Shown one piece after another: positions 26,091-35,614 of a stretch of 64,000 nt of DNA; position 1 is the stretch's first letter; every line of letters begins with the position of its first letter. The position numbers were made by a program, and so were the translations under genes. Under the pieces are notes generated by a model. That model saw only the letters and a list, made by a program, of their open reading frames with translations, had not been told where the DNA came from and did no database searches. The DNA lies in NCBI GenBank assembly GCA_049697115.1, contig JBAVVD010000021.1, positions 1 to 64,000 of the forward strand, in the 5' to 3' direction. Source of the stretch: JBAVVD01 sp049697115. Lineage in GTDB: Bacteria > Acidobacteriota > Aminicenantia > Aminicenantales > UBA4085.

Positions 26091-26653
26091 TCACTCACAT
26101 GGCGCAATCTCGCATTATCGAAACGGCTCGCCTCAAGATAGTCCCTTTTTCTGAAGAGCACCTCACCCAGAGGTACGTAAGCTGGCTCAACGACCCTGAA
26201 GTAGTACGCTATAGTGAGCAACGTCACCGCGTGCATACGCTTGATTCATGCAGAGAGTACATGAGATCGTTTGCCGATACGCCCAACTACTTCTGGGCGT
26301 TAATCGCGCGCGACGCGGAGTTGGGACATATCGGCAACATTAATGCATATGTGGACGTCTTAAACAACGTGGCCGATGTTGGTATTCTAATTGGCGAGAA
26401 GCGAGCTTGGAAGCGGGGGTATGGCTTGGAAGCTTGGACCGCTGTCTGCGATTACCTCTTAGGTGTTGCAGATCTGCGTAAGGTTACGGCTGGAACCCTC
26501 GCAGTTAATACTGGTATGCTGCAGATCATGCGTCGCGCTGGTATGATCGAAGACGGCAGACGTATCTGTCATTGCCTTTACGAGGGCCATGAAGTGGATG
26601 TTATTCATATGGCGTTTTTTCGAAATGACAAAGAGGGACATATTAAACGATGA
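26087..26653 (+). CDS. GNAT-family N-acetyltransferase
   Basis: A 188-residue RimJ-type acetyltransferase: ETARLKIVPFSEEHLTQRYVSWLNDPEV at the start, IGEKRAWKRGYGLEA as the acetyl-CoA loop and VNTGMLQIMRRAGM toward the end. These enzymes in sugar loci acylate amino sugars, so it may finish the product of the aminotransferase two genes upstream. It overlaps the previous stop by GTGA; an ATG at 26099 is the alternative start. Confidence 0.75.
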   Translation: MITHMAQSRIIETARLKIVPFSEEHLTQRYVSWLNDPEVVRYSEQRHRVHTLDSCREYMRSFADTPNYFWALIARDAELGHIGNINAYVDVLNNVADVGILIGEKRAWKRGYGLEAWTAVCDYLLGVADLRKVTAGTLAVNTGMLQIMRRAGMIEDGRRICHCLYEGHEVDVIHMAFFRNDKEGHIKR

Positions 26654-27423
26654 GTATTTTGAAATCCGCCGCCAGACAGTATATGCCCAAACCGCTAGTC
26701 GGGATGTTAAGAGCGCGCCGATTTGGGATTAGATTCCTGATGGCAAGAGATTTTTACAAACGTTTGCGTCTATTAGGACGAATTCAAGAAATATCAGATC
26801 ACCTCATCTGTGAACACAGCGAACCAGAGGCGATCCTTGTCGCTTCCAAGCTTCTTGCCCTGCCTGACGATGTTCAGGGGGACATAATCGAGTGCGGATG
26901 TTACTTGGGCGGAAGTACGGCAAAGCTGAGCCTGACAGCAAAGGCGCGGGGGCGTAGGCTAATCGTTTTCGATTCTTTCATGGGATTGCCTGACGAAGGT
27001 GGAGAATCCTGCGTAAGCTACAAAAATGTCGAGACGGGAAGATCAGTCAAGTTCCGGCAAGGAGATTATGCGGCGAGTTTGGAACAAGTTAAACAAAATA
27101 TTTTCACGTTTGGCGAATCCTCAGTAGTGGATTTCATCCAAGGTTTCTTTCAAGACACCATGCCGTATTGGCAGGGGCGTGCAGCGGCCATTGTTCTAGA
27201 TGTAGATCTGGTCGAAAGCACAAAGACCTGCCTCCGTTATTTGTGGCCGCGCTTGTCACCGGGGGGGGTGTTGTTCAGCCAGGATGGTCACCTGTCTGAG
27301 ATATGCGATTTGTTGAATGACAAGAAGTTCTGGGCTGAGTTGGGCGAGAAAAACGCACCTAAATTTATTGGACTGGGCAAGGAACAGATGGTCTATGCCT
27401 TCAAGAAGTATTGCAAAGCATGA
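26650..27423 (+). CDS. TylF/MycF-like O-methyltransferase
   Basis: A 257-residue SAM-dependent methyltransferase. It contains GDIIECGCYLGGSTAKLS (SAM site), LIVFDSFMGLPDEGGES and VLDVDLVESTKTCLRYLWP, the pattern of TylF/MycF-type macrocin O-methyltransferases, which methylate sugar hydroxyls. It overlaps the GNAT gene and the flippase gene by ATGA on both sides. The probable role is O-methylation of a repeat-unit sugar. Confidence 0.75.
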   Translation: MSILKSAARQYMPKPLVGMLRARRFGIRFLMARDFYKRLRLLGRIQEISDHLICEHSEPEAILVASKLLALPDDVQGDIIECGCYLGGSTAKLSLTAKARGRRLIVFDSFMGLPDEGGESCVSYKNVETGRSVKFRQGDYAASLEQVKQNIFTFGESSVVDFIQGFFQDTMPYWQGRAAAIVLDVDLVESTKTCLRYLWPRLSPGGVLFSQDGHLSEICDLLNDKKFWAELGEKNAPKFIGLGKEQMVYAFKKYCKA

Positions 27424-28970
27424 GTGAATTTCATGCCGTCGAGCGAAAGGCTGAGGCACGCTCTCGCTCTTTATTCTGGGGAACTAGTTGGATGGGTGCC
27501 TACACTGCTGTTAACTTTTTGGTCAGACTCGCCCGAGGCTTTATCATACCGCGTCTGCTCATACCTGCAACATATGGGCTTTGGAGTAGCCTGTCGGTAA
27601 TACTTGGATATGCGCGTTATTCTGATTTGGGCATGCAACAACAACTGGGCAAACGCCTTCCGTATGAACTGGGAAAGAAAGGTCATATTGGCTACTGGAA
27701 CCTGTCAAGCCGCGGGATTAGTTGGACGATTTGCACTTCGATGGCAATCTCTGCGGGCCTCTTCATCTATTCGTTTGCATATCAAGGCGCCGATGCCTGG
27801 TTCTATCAGCCAGCCTTTCGGTTGCTTGCATTGGCAATCTGGGTCCAAAATGCCAGGTCTCTGTTCGGTGTTCTTCTGGTAGCGCGCCAGGAATTCCGTA
27901 TTGTGGGAATTAATGGAGCTTTGACTGATGTGGTCGGCCTGGTGTTATGCGTGGCAGGACTACTGATCAAAGGTGTGATGGGGCTTGTTTGGGCGCTGAT
28001 ATTATCTGAACTGATTGGCGCATTTCATTGTCTTTATCATCTGTGCCAGTTTGGTATGGCTAGTCTGAATTGGGAGTTACGCGGTATTGTCAGGATGATT
28101 CGTGAAGGGCTATTGTTACTTGGCGTTACTTTTACCGAGCAAATACTGATGACTGTTGATCAGCTCTTCCTGCTCCGCTTCTTCTCTAAGCATGAATTCG
28201 GCATCTACGCAGTTGGATTATTCCCCGTTGGCGCGTTGATCGGTATCTCTGGAATATTTCGCACGGCTGAGCCGCGTATCTTGGAATTGTCGGGCAGTGG
28301 CCAGAAAGAACACAGTGTAAAGATTATTGAGGCAAGCGTAGTTTTATGCATGATCGTGTCTGCTCTATGTGTCGCGCCTTTTATGCTGCTGATAGATTTC
28401 TTGGTTCATTTCTACCTGAAGGATTATAACGCCGGCCTGGCCTTTTATGCTCTGATGCCGGCTATTGCCCTTGCTCGCGGGCCGGTAATCGTGCTGCGTT
28501 CGTATTTTCTTGCCCGAGATCGCGAACGACGGCTGATTGCTCTTCAGATGTTCGGAATAGCGACTGTGGTATTCCTGGATGTTCTGATTATTTGGCAACA
28601 TTGGGGCGTACCACATGTGATATTGGCATCCACGATGGGCTATCTGGTAACCAGCGTGTTGATGTTTATGGACTTGGAACAAGGTCAGCCCACTATCAGG
28701 CTCGCCAAGTATGCCGTGCTTCTAACAAGCCTTGTCGGGGTTTTTGGCTTATTTTTATTTTATGCCAACCGAGGAACACAGCCAATTAGCGTGCAATATA
28801 TTATTGAGAGCTTTATAGCCAATCTGATCTATTTATTAGTTATGATCTGCATTTTACTCGCAACATGGCGCAGTTGGATGGTATATGTGCGTATTTATAT
28901 CGGGGGCACGAGGAATCCACTGCTCTTGCGTCTGAAAAGTCGCTTTCAAGCTATTATGGGCTATCGTTAA
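27420..28970 (+). CDS. wzx: Wzx-type flippase
   Basis: A 516-residue inner-membrane protein with about 12-14 predicted hydrophobic segments of the MATE/polysaccharide-transporter type. It moves the undecaprenyl-linked unit to the periplasm. Typical features are the start with SWMGAYTAVNFLVRLARGFIIPRLL, the long paired helices, and a central loop DQLFLLRFFSKHEFGIYAVG. It is the only flippase recognised in the window. The ATG at 27420 overlaps the previous stop as ATGA; three extra codons upstream are possible. Confidence 0.85.
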   Translation: MSEFHAVERKAEARSRSLFWGTSWMGAYTAVNFLVRLARGFIIPRLLIPATYGLWSSLSVILGYARYSDLGMQQQLGKRLPYELGKKGHIGYWNLSSRGISWTICTSMAISAGLFIYSFAYQGADAWFYQPAFRLLALAIWVQNARSLFGVLLVARQEFRIVGINGALTDVVGLVLCVAGLLIKGVMGLVWALILSELIGAFHCLYHLCQFGMASLNWELRGIVRMIREGLLLLGVTFTEQILMTVDQLFLLRFFSKHEFGIYAVGLFPVGALIGISGIFRTAEPRILELSGSGQKEHSVKIIEASVVLCMIVSALCVAPFMLLIDFLVHFYLKDYNAGLAFYALMPAIALARGPVIVLRSYFLARDRERRLIALQMFGIATVVFLDVLIIWQHWGVPHVILASTMGYLVTSVLMFMDLEQGQPTIRLAKYAVLLTSLVGVFGLFLFYANRGTQPISVQYIIESFIANLIYLLVMICILLATWRSWMVYVRIYIGGTRNPLLLRLKSRFQAIMGYR

Positions 28971-29000
28971 TGTGCGTCGATTTGTTCGGGAGACTGGACG

Positions 29001-30827
29001 ATGCTGATTGAGCGCAGCAAGATTTCTGTTGGCTGGCGCTGGCGGATAATAGATACCGCACTCGAACCAAGTTATCAACGACTTTTGACTGGAGATTGGC
29101 AGCTTCTGATAATAGGATCTTACCTTCCCGCTATGCTTGCTTGGTTGGAGGACGGTATTCGCGATGGCAAGACGCCGTCAGATCTGCTGAGAACAGTATG
29201 GGAGAGATTTGATGGCCATTGCGCGATAATTTTCGTGCACCAAAGTGAGGACTTGTTGATTATCGGAGTAGATCCCTATGCGATCGCCAAGGTCTACATA
29301 TATTCTGACAGCAGTCGTTGGCTGATTGGCACGCGGTTAGTTGACCTTCTGCGGCGTGCGTCAGAAAACCGGCTTGATGTTCACCAGCAAGCCTGTGCTT
29401 ATTTTTTGCTTAAGGGGTACACGCCGGCCTTACACACGTTCTATGACGAAGTAAGCAAGGTGCCACCCGGCACTATTCTGACTGTTCAGTCAGGCATTGC
29501 TTGCCAATCATGCTATTTGGACATCTGCGGAGCGGCGACCGTCCCAGGCTACGCTTATCTGGAGGAGGTGCATAAGACCTGGAAGAAATCACTAAGCGAT
29601 TGCCTGAACGGTTTTGAACTCCATCAAGTCGCTCTTTCAGGGGGTATTGATTCGACTACACTTCTTGCAAGTTTGGTACGCTTGGGGATAGAACGAGAAC
29701 GCTGCGTGGCCAAAACTATAGTAGTGCGTGGGGGTCCGGGTAACGTTGTCCTAAATCCATTCGATCGAGATTTTGCAAGACGTATAAGCAAGCACTATCA
29801 GATACGCCACGACGAAGTGTCTTATTCTCTTTCAGCGCCGGGCGTGGTGTTCGATTTCCTGCGTACGGTTCCAACTCAAGGAACCGAGGATGCCATCGGC
29901 AGTTTGCTATTTCAAACGCTCGGGGCATCTAGGTATACATCGACAGTCGGATCCTATGTAGCGCAGAACGCTGACTCCATCCTGAGCTTCGCTATCATTG
30001 GCTCGCCTATGCTAGTGAGTCATCCTCCTTTTTTTATTGGCTTGGGGGGGTGGTGTAATCGCTACAATCTGTTTGGCGGGCTTGACAGACGTTTTGGAAT
30101 TGAAGATGGTCTTATTCGAATTCTTTTGGACAGATATTTGAAGCGGCAATACGGTGTTAGCCTCAGTAGCCGGAATCCAAAGGATCGGCTGTTTGGGATG
30201 GCATTCAACTTACACAAGTGGCCTGTGCATTTGACCGATGAAGATTGGCCGTATCTGACGGATGTGGAAGGATTAGCGGATTGGTTTGATCGGGAGTACA
30301 TCATACGTACAGATCTACTTTCGTTATTTGAAGAGAACCCTCATGCGGCTTTTATCTGGTTATTCTTGCACGGTTACATGCAAGGTACAGCCAACCGGGG
30401 AAGTGCCTGGTCAACCGGCGCTTATCAGAATCCTACTTTTCTTCCCTGGGCGTCATTGGGCATCTTGCGTCTAACCGCCAAGCTCATACCTGACCGTAGG
30501 TTCTGCTGGTATGGTAAATATCTCATGCGATGGATGGCTCGGTCTTGCTATCAAGTCCCAGGATATGTTGTGAAGCGGTCAGATCCACCTACACCTGAGC
30601 TGGATAGGCAATTGCTAGCGACGTTCTTCGCCAATGATGGCGTCTATGAATATTTACGTTCGTTTTTCCCCCAGCGGGCCCAAGAGCGTTTTTATGGGAT
30701 TATGGATGAATCTCATTTAGTTACGCTCATCACGCAATTCGAGAATAGGCAATTTGACCGGGCGAATCTACACCTGCTCTTGCGGCTTGCCTGGTTTCTG
30801 ACACAAGAACAGCTTGTCTGGCGATAG
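29001..30827 (+). CDS. Asparagine-synthetase-like protein lacking the N-terminal cysteine
   Basis: A 608-residue protein. The second half contains the PP-loop SGGIDS (213-218) in ALSGGIDSTTLLASL, which adenylates a carboxylate in asparagine synthetases. The N-terminal ~190 residues resemble a class II glutaminase fold (DGHCAIIFVH, PYAIAKVYIY), but no Met-Cys start is present, so the glutamine-hydrolysing nucleophile is missing. Such variants use free ammonia or another amine. In polysaccharide loci they may form amides of sugar acids or, as in beta-lactam and lasso-peptide cyclases, close internal bonds. An upstream ATG-TGC at 28970 is in another frame. Substrate unknown. Confidence 0.7.
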   Translation: MLIERSKISVGWRWRIIDTALEPSYQRLLTGDWQLLIIGSYLPAMLAWLEDGIRDGKTPSDLLRTVWERFDGHCAIIFVHQSEDLLIIGVDPYAIAKVYIYSDSSRWLIGTRLVDLLRRASENRLDVHQQACAYFLLKGYTPALHTFYDEVSKVPPGTILTVQSGIACQSCYLDICGAATVPGYAYLEEVHKTWKKSLSDCLNGFELHQVALSGGIDSTTLLASLVRLGIERERCVAKTIVVRGGPGNVVLNPFDRDFARRISKHYQIRHDEVSYSLSAPGVVFDFLRTVPTQGTEDAIGSLLFQTLGASRYTSTVGSYVAQNADSILSFAIIGSPMLVSHPPFFIGLGGWCNRYNLFGGLDRRFGIEDGLIRILLDRYLKRQYGVSLSSRNPKDRLFGMAFNLHKWPVHLTDEDWPYLTDVEGLADWFDREYIIRTDLLSLFEENPHAAFIWLFLHGYMQGTANRGSAWSTGAYQNPTFLPWASLGILRLTAKLIPDRRFCWYGKYLMRWMARSCYQVPGYVVKRSDPPTPELDRQLLATFFANDGVYEYLRSFFPQRAQERFYGIMDESHLVTLITQFENRQFDRANLHLLLRLAWFLTQEQLVWR

Positions 30828-30857
30828 ACAGATGTGAATTTTCTCTCATAGCTCGAT

Positions 30858-31856
30858 ATGTATGTCAACTTCCCCAAAGCGCGCTACTGGGTCCGTCTGC
30901 CCTGTCTTCCAAGTTATATTAGCTGGAGATGGAGCCAGTGTAGAAAATCACAAGATGTTTTCAAGGAATTCCTAATATCCTTTTGGGCTCCCACGTTACA
31001 CGTGTCGCTGAGTGGAGAACTTGCTAGTGTGCTCAAACGTGCCGGTAGGTTTGGTGTAGAGGCAGGTTGGATTCGCTTCCCTGCCGACGGGACCCGAATC
31101 CAGGTGTTCGATCGGCAGCGCAATCGAATCTGCAAGTTGAACTCTTGCAATGCGCTAGTCAATACAATTCCTTGTGAACTCAAAACACGAGGGCGTGTGG
31201 CACATCTTGCACCAACTATTTTAGACGTATCTCCCGACGAGTCGGCCTTCGTTGAGGAATGGATTGCTGGATATACTCCTCCATACTCGCTCGACTCGCT
31301 CGTCGAAGCCATGAGCAAACTGAAAGAATATCTTTATGCAGTCAATTATATCGATATAACAACATATCGTGAAAGGCTGACTAGCTCGGGAAATATGACG
31401 GAAAACCAGAAGTATTCCTTGGATTCTGTTCTTAACATGTATTCCGGACGTACTCTCCCCGTGAGCCAGGTACATGGGGACCTGGTCTGCCGGAACCTGT
31501 TGCAACATCCTAGCAAGGGAATTCTGTTACTTGATTGGGAATACACACGTACTTGTCTTGTCACCCACGACTGTTGGCTTTATCTGTATCACACTCATCG
31601 TTCCATAGACGACAAGCAGCCACTCTCCAGTCGTTTCTTCGTCAGTTTGAGGGAGGTACTCCTTTATTTAGGATTTGATAGTTTGATGGACAACCTTACA
31701 TGGAATCTTCCTGTTATCCACGTCTTACACTTGTTTGAGCGACAGTCATATTTGCGTTCCGTAATGCCTCTATGCAGCATTGCTTACACCAACGATGTTC
31801 TGGAAAGAGATCTTCAGTACGCGATGTTGACTCTCGAAAGCAAAGGATTTTCGTGA
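30858..31856 (+). CDS. APH/choline-kinase-like phosphotransferase
   Basis: A 332-residue protein of the aminoglycoside-phosphotransferase/choline-kinase fold. The catalytic loop is VHGDLVCRNLL (HGD at 206-208, Asn213), followed by the metal-binding LLDWEYT (Asp226). The N-terminal lobe is poorly conserved, with only PADGTRIQVFDR as a possible ATP region. It would phosphorylate a hydroxyl, of a sugar, cyclitol or choline-like group. Resistance is unlikely given the context inside a glycan operon. It overlaps the next gene as TGATG. Confidence 0.7.
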   Translation: MYVNFPKARYWVRLPCLPSYISWRWSQCRKSQDVFKEFLISFWAPTLHVSLSGELASVLKRAGRFGVEAGWIRFPADGTRIQVFDRQRNRICKLNSCNALVNTIPCELKTRGRVAHLAPTILDVSPDESAFVEEWIAGYTPPYSLDSLVEAMSKLKEYLYAVNYIDITTYRERLTSSGNMTENQKYSLDSVLNMYSGRTLPVSQVHGDLVCRNLLQHPSKGILLLDWEYTRTCLVTHDCWLYLYHTHRSIDDKQPLSSRFFVSLREVLLYLGFDSLMDNLTWNLPVIHVLHLFERQSYLRSVMPLCSIAYTNDVLERDLQYAMLTLESKGFS

Positions 31857-32599
31857 TGTCTCAGTCATTTTTTGAACGTAAAAAATATCACCCTGATCCT
31901 CGTGCCAGATTTCGCCTGCATTCCTTACGGCGGGTTGATAAGCGACTCCGTGCCATCACAAGTCATGTGGATTTAAAGGGAAAATCAATATTAGACTTGG
32001 GGTGTAGCGGTGGTTACTTTTCGTTTCGTTTTTCGCCCATGGCCCGTTATGTGCTAGGAATCGATGCTGACAGAAAGATAATTGAACAAAATCAAGTGAT
32101 TGTTGCCTCTCGCAATTACTCCAATTTAGAATTCCGTCACGCAACCATAACCCCAAATCTGGTTGGTTCACTCCCCGACTTCGATGTGGTACTATTCTTA
32201 TCTGTATTTCATCATATGCTTACTGCATCGGATGCATATGAATGGAATGATCTACGTAGACAGCAAGACGCCTATAATACAATGGCGCTTATCCGGGAGA
32301 AGTGTAGAATCCTTGTTTTTGAAATGGGGTACCCCGATGAAGGGTATGAATGGTGTACTCGTCTTCCCGTTATGTCGCCTAATCCCGAGGACTGGATCAT
32401 TCACAACATCTTTGGAGATAGGTTCGACAAAATCCAAGTCATTCATGCTCCTGCATTTGCGCAGGGATGGGGGCATATAGGGCAGATAATTGCCAGGCGA
32501 ATTAAGGTACAGCCATTGCTCACAAGGATTATCAGACGGATCTTTGGTTTGGATCCGCGCGACAATCGTGACCTTTATATAGGTTTCAAAAGTTTATAA
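31856..32599 (+). CDS. Class I SAM-dependent methyltransferase
   Basis: A 247-residue methyltransferase. SAM motif ILDLGCSGGYFSF (about 46-58) is followed by VLGIDAD. It has a later VVLFLSVFHHM and an EMGYPDEGYEW loop. An in-frame ATG exists upstream at 31772, but that would overlap the kinase gene by 85 bases; the start at 31856 gives a TGATG junction and a normal N-terminus. Target unknown; co-transcription with the kinase suggests the same substrate. Confidence 0.75.
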   Translation: MSQSFFERKKYHPDPRARFRLHSLRRVDKRLRAITSHVDLKGKSILDLGCSGGYFSFRFSPMARYVLGIDADRKIIEQNQVIVASRNYSNLEFRHATITPNLVGSLPDFDVVLFLSVFHHMLTASDAYEWNDLRRQQDAYNTMALIREKCRILVFEMGYPDEGYEWCTRLPVMSPNPEDWIIHNIFGDRFDKIQVIHAPAFAQGWGHIGQIIARRIKVQPLLTRIIRRIFGLDPRDNRDLYIGFKSL

Positions 32600-32613
32600 C
32601 GCAAGATGGAAAT

Positions 32614-34098
32614 ATGAGTCCTCCGTATATTCTCTTCTTCTCGCATATTCCGCAAATCGAATGGTATGGGTTCATTGCTAAAGAGCTTAGCCGCCGGCTC
32701 AGCACACGGACGGTCATATGGCTGATTGGCGAACAAGATCATACATACGCTCAATCAACAGGAAATTTTGATCAAGCGGTGAATCTCTTGTCTGGTCTCA
32801 ATCCAGTAATGGCCGAGCAGGAGCGTACTTCAAACCTAGCCTACCTGGCGGATTTTGAGCGTAGGTGCGGAGGTTTGTTTTACCACTGCGACGTGGCCAT
32901 GGATCGCCACATTGCAAGTAGGAAGTGGTCAGATGCAAGGATCGCCCAGTATTCGGCGCATTTGCTCAGGGCGATGGAGCAGCAACTAGAAAACATGGGC
33001 GCTTTGCCTGCAGCGGCATTCGGAGAGGCTAACTCACTGCCTTACCGCTTGGCACATCACCTGCTTGGATCTGCTGTCCATTACTGGAACTTTGCAATTG
33101 TTAGACATTGGGACCATCGCTTCTTTTTAGATGATGGACAAACTGAGCAATGGCCACGGTGCAGGGAAAAATACTCTCAATACAGGCGAGAGGGTATACC
33201 AGAACCCCTATATTTGTTATCAAGGGATCGGCTTAATGAATTGCGAGTGGGCCGGATTCGAGCCCCTGGCTTCTCAGACGCTTTTCGTGGAAGTAACGGC
33301 TTTTGGCAAAGAATAAAGTGGACACGTATCAGGCGCGCTAGCTCTCACTGGATTAAGCAACTCAAATCAAAGAAAAATCAGGCTGATCCACGGGAACAAA
33401 ACTTGTGGGAAGCAAGCTTAGTAGGGAAAGCGCAGGGGGTATTCGCTGGAATGATAAGAAAGCACTTTTTTGATAAGATGGTATGTCCATCATTGCCCGC
33501 CAATACTGCGGTTGCAAGTTATTTTTTGCACGTTCAACCCGAACATAGCGTAGAGACGCTGGCCTTTGAATTTCGTGATCAGTTGGTGCTTATCCAGAAT
33601 ATCGCTGCGTTCTTGCCCGCAAATATGCAGTTGGCAGTCAAGGAACATCCGGGGATGATCGGCCTGCGTGACTTAGCCTTTTATAGGAAATTGCTCGAGA
33701 TACCCAATGTGATACTAGTTTCTGACATGATCAATAGCTATGATCTGATCAGAAGGTCGAGAATCGTATTAACGCTAACAGGATCTGCGGCGTTAGAGGC
33801 GATGTATGAAGGGGTTTCGGTTATCCTCTTTGGCGACGTTTTTTTTGACAGTTTTGAGGGGATATACAAAATACAGTCTATCAGGGATCTGAAGAGTACC
33901 ATCTCTGCTGTGTTAAATAATCCCAGCTCTGGTGCCTGTGAGGAAGCTGCTATTAGTGCTCTTGCGGCAATGTATGCTGCTTCTTATCCAGGCGACGTTA
34001 GCTTGCCCCATACGATTGAGGAGATGCATGAGCCCAATAATGTGGCGCTATTGGCTGATGCGGTTGTAAAGGAGCTTTATGCTTTTAGCGGTGCATAA
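32614..34098 (+). CDS. Capsule-synthesis-like glycosyltransferase
   Basis: A 494-residue GT-B-like protein related to the Capsule_synth group (KpsC/KpsS-like, also found in O-antigen loci). The C-terminal half has the recognisable pattern HVQPEHSVETLAFEF, VKEHPGMIGLRD, YDLIRRSRIVLTLTGSAALEAMYEGVSVILFGD. KpsC/S homologues add Kdo-like linkers to lipid, so a role with a nonulosonic sugar such as Pse would be sensible but is unproven. The stop lies 20 bases into the wzy gene. Confidence 0.7.
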   Translation: MSPPYILFFSHIPQIEWYGFIAKELSRRLSTRTVIWLIGEQDHTYAQSTGNFDQAVNLLSGLNPVMAEQERTSNLAYLADFERRCGGLFYHCDVAMDRHIASRKWSDARIAQYSAHLLRAMEQQLENMGALPAAAFGEANSLPYRLAHHLLGSAVHYWNFAIVRHWDHRFFLDDGQTEQWPRCREKYSQYRREGIPEPLYLLSRDRLNELRVGRIRAPGFSDAFRGSNGFWQRIKWTRIRRASSHWIKQLKSKKNQADPREQNLWEASLVGKAQGVFAGMIRKHFFDKMVCPSLPANTAVASYFLHVQPEHSVETLAFEFRDQLVLIQNIAAFLPANMQLAVKEHPGMIGLRDLAFYRKLLEIPNVILVSDMINSYDLIRRSRIVLTLTGSAALEAMYEGVSVILFGDVFFDSFEGIYKIQSIRDLKSTISAVLNNPSSGACEEAAISALAAMYAASYPGDVSLPHTIEEMHEPNNVALLADAVVKELYAFSGA

Positions 34099-35614
34099 AA
34101 AACGCCCAGGCCTATTGGATATCAGCTTGGTGAGCCTGGCCAGTCTCACAGCTATCTTATTATTCAACATGTACCTTATTAGCAGTAGCGTCGATTGGCT
34201 AGCCCTAACTTTAATAGCAGGACACCTGATTCTGATAATAGTGCCTTTGCTAGAAATGCATCGCAGAGGAATCTTTGACCTCTTTCATCCCCTTATGTGG
34301 GCTAGCATTTCGTACGTGATCCCCTATGTTATTATCAAAGCGATAGCATTAGTCCTTTTTGATTTTCAGTCGGGTTTCTTTCAATTCCTTGGATCGCAGC
34401 AACCTTTTCTTAACCAAGCTCTTTTATATATGTTGTTGGGAAACACCGCGCTGTGGATAGGCTACTACCTTCCAATTGGTAAGCGGGCTAGCCGGCGGTT
34501 ACCAAGAATCAAGGTGGAAATCCACGAGAGGAGGATCTTTTTATGGGGACTTAGGTTTCTGCTCTTAGGTGTTGCTTTTACGCTTTACTTGTCTTCTACC
34601 GGCCAATATGGTTACGGGCTTAGTGAGGTGACTAAATTTCTTGGCCTTTTGCAAACATTGGCGAAACTAGAATCGATTGGGCTTTTCATGATGTTTTGGG
34701 CGTTCACCCGTATCCGGACTCGGCCACCTTCAATCTTGCTAACTGCGGTCATTGCTATTGGTATTTTCCTTGTCGTGCGTATGTTGAGCGGAGGACGCAG
34801 CTCTCTCTATTCCGTTGCTTTGCTGCTTATTGGCGCATACATGTATGCCAAATATCCACACGTACGACTTCGCTCTATGCTTCCGAAGCTCCTACTATTA
34901 ATACTCACTATAGTTCTTGGATTCATATTCTTTACGAACTATCGTGCCTTGCGCACGGAATATGCTGCCCTTGACAACAAAGTAGGTATTGGTGAACAAA
35001 TGGGCCTTTGGCGCTCTGTAGGCTCCGGACTTTTTGGGTCAGATGTCAATCGGTCAACAGGGGAATGGGTAGAACAGATTATAACTCGTTTTGATGTTCT
35101 CGACAGTCTGGCTCTGATTCTTGCTCGAGCTGATGAGCTGAAGCCGCAGGAACAAGCGGTAGGGATTGATAATAACATATTGAAAGAGATGTTTTGGACG
35201 TGGGTGCCTAGGTTCGTGTATCCAGACAAGCCGGTGATAAGCGATTTGAATTTGTGGATTAACAGACTTTATCGTGATTCGCCTTCTATGTCTTGGATGG
35301 GGCAAAGTGCGATCGGAGATTTGTATCGAAACGGTAGGACGGTAGCGGTTATTTTTGGGATGATATTGTTGGGCATTTACTTGCGTGTACTTAAGGAGTG
35401 GTTGGTGCGTGGCGGCAAATTGTCGATAGCCGAAGCTCTATTGTACTATTTTTTATTGATGGAGATTACCCTTCCGACAAACTATACGCCTTTCTTGACT
35501 GGTGGTATGCGCACCTGTTTTATTCTTGTCATACCATTGGCTGTTATTCGTGCTTTGTCAGGTTCCCGGCATAAGCATCGGGCCAAACACAATACTCTTG
35601 TTATGAATCAATAA
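34079..35614 (+). CDS. wzy: Wzy-type O-antigen polymerase
   Basis: A 511-residue polytopic inner-membrane protein with about 10-12 hydrophobic segments and a large loop around 290-400 (many charged residues, MFWTWVPRFVYPDKPVISD). The layout is that of the oligosaccharide repeat unit polymerase family. It joins repeat units on the periplasmic face with Wzz. AAAGGAG precedes the ATG. A second candidate polymerase or ligase is at 55451. Assignment rests on topology and context. Confidence 0.65.
   Translation: MLLAVHKKRPGLLDISLVSLASLTAILLFNMYLISSSVDWLALTLIAGHLILIIVPLLEMHRRGIFDLFHPLMWASISYVIPYVIIKAIALVLFDFQSGFFQFLGSQQPFLNQALLYMLLGNTALWIGYYLPIGKRASRRLPRIKVEIHERRIFLWGLRFLLLGVAFTLYLSSTGQYGYGLSEVTKFLGLLQTLAKLESIGLFMMFWAFTRIRTRPPSILLTAVIAIGIFLVVRMLSGGRSSLYSVALLLIGAYMYAKYPHVRLRSMLPKLLLLILTIVLGFIFFTNYRALRTEYAALDNKVGIGEQMGLWRSVGSGLFGSDVNRSTGEWVEQIITRFDVLDSLALILARADELKPQEQAVGIDNNILKEMFWTWVPRFVYPDKPVISDLNLWINRLYRDSPSMSWMGQSAIGDLYRNGRTVAVIFGMILLGIYLRVLKEWLVRGGKLSIAEALLYYFLLMEITLPTNYTPFLTGGMRTCFILVIPLAVIRALSGSRHKHRAKHNTLVMNQ

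Noticed and set aside
28970..29011. ATG-TGC start before the asparagine-synthetase-like gene that could supply the catalytic Cys2
   Set aside because: It lies in another frame and stops after 13 codons. A single-base error could join it to the gene, but the residues do not resemble a class II glutaminase start (no CGI-type motif).
30858..31856. Aminoglycoside resistance gene
   Set aside because: The HGD and D motifs only show the APH/choline-kinase fold. The operon context is glycan synthesis and the N-terminal lobe is not like resistance enzymes.
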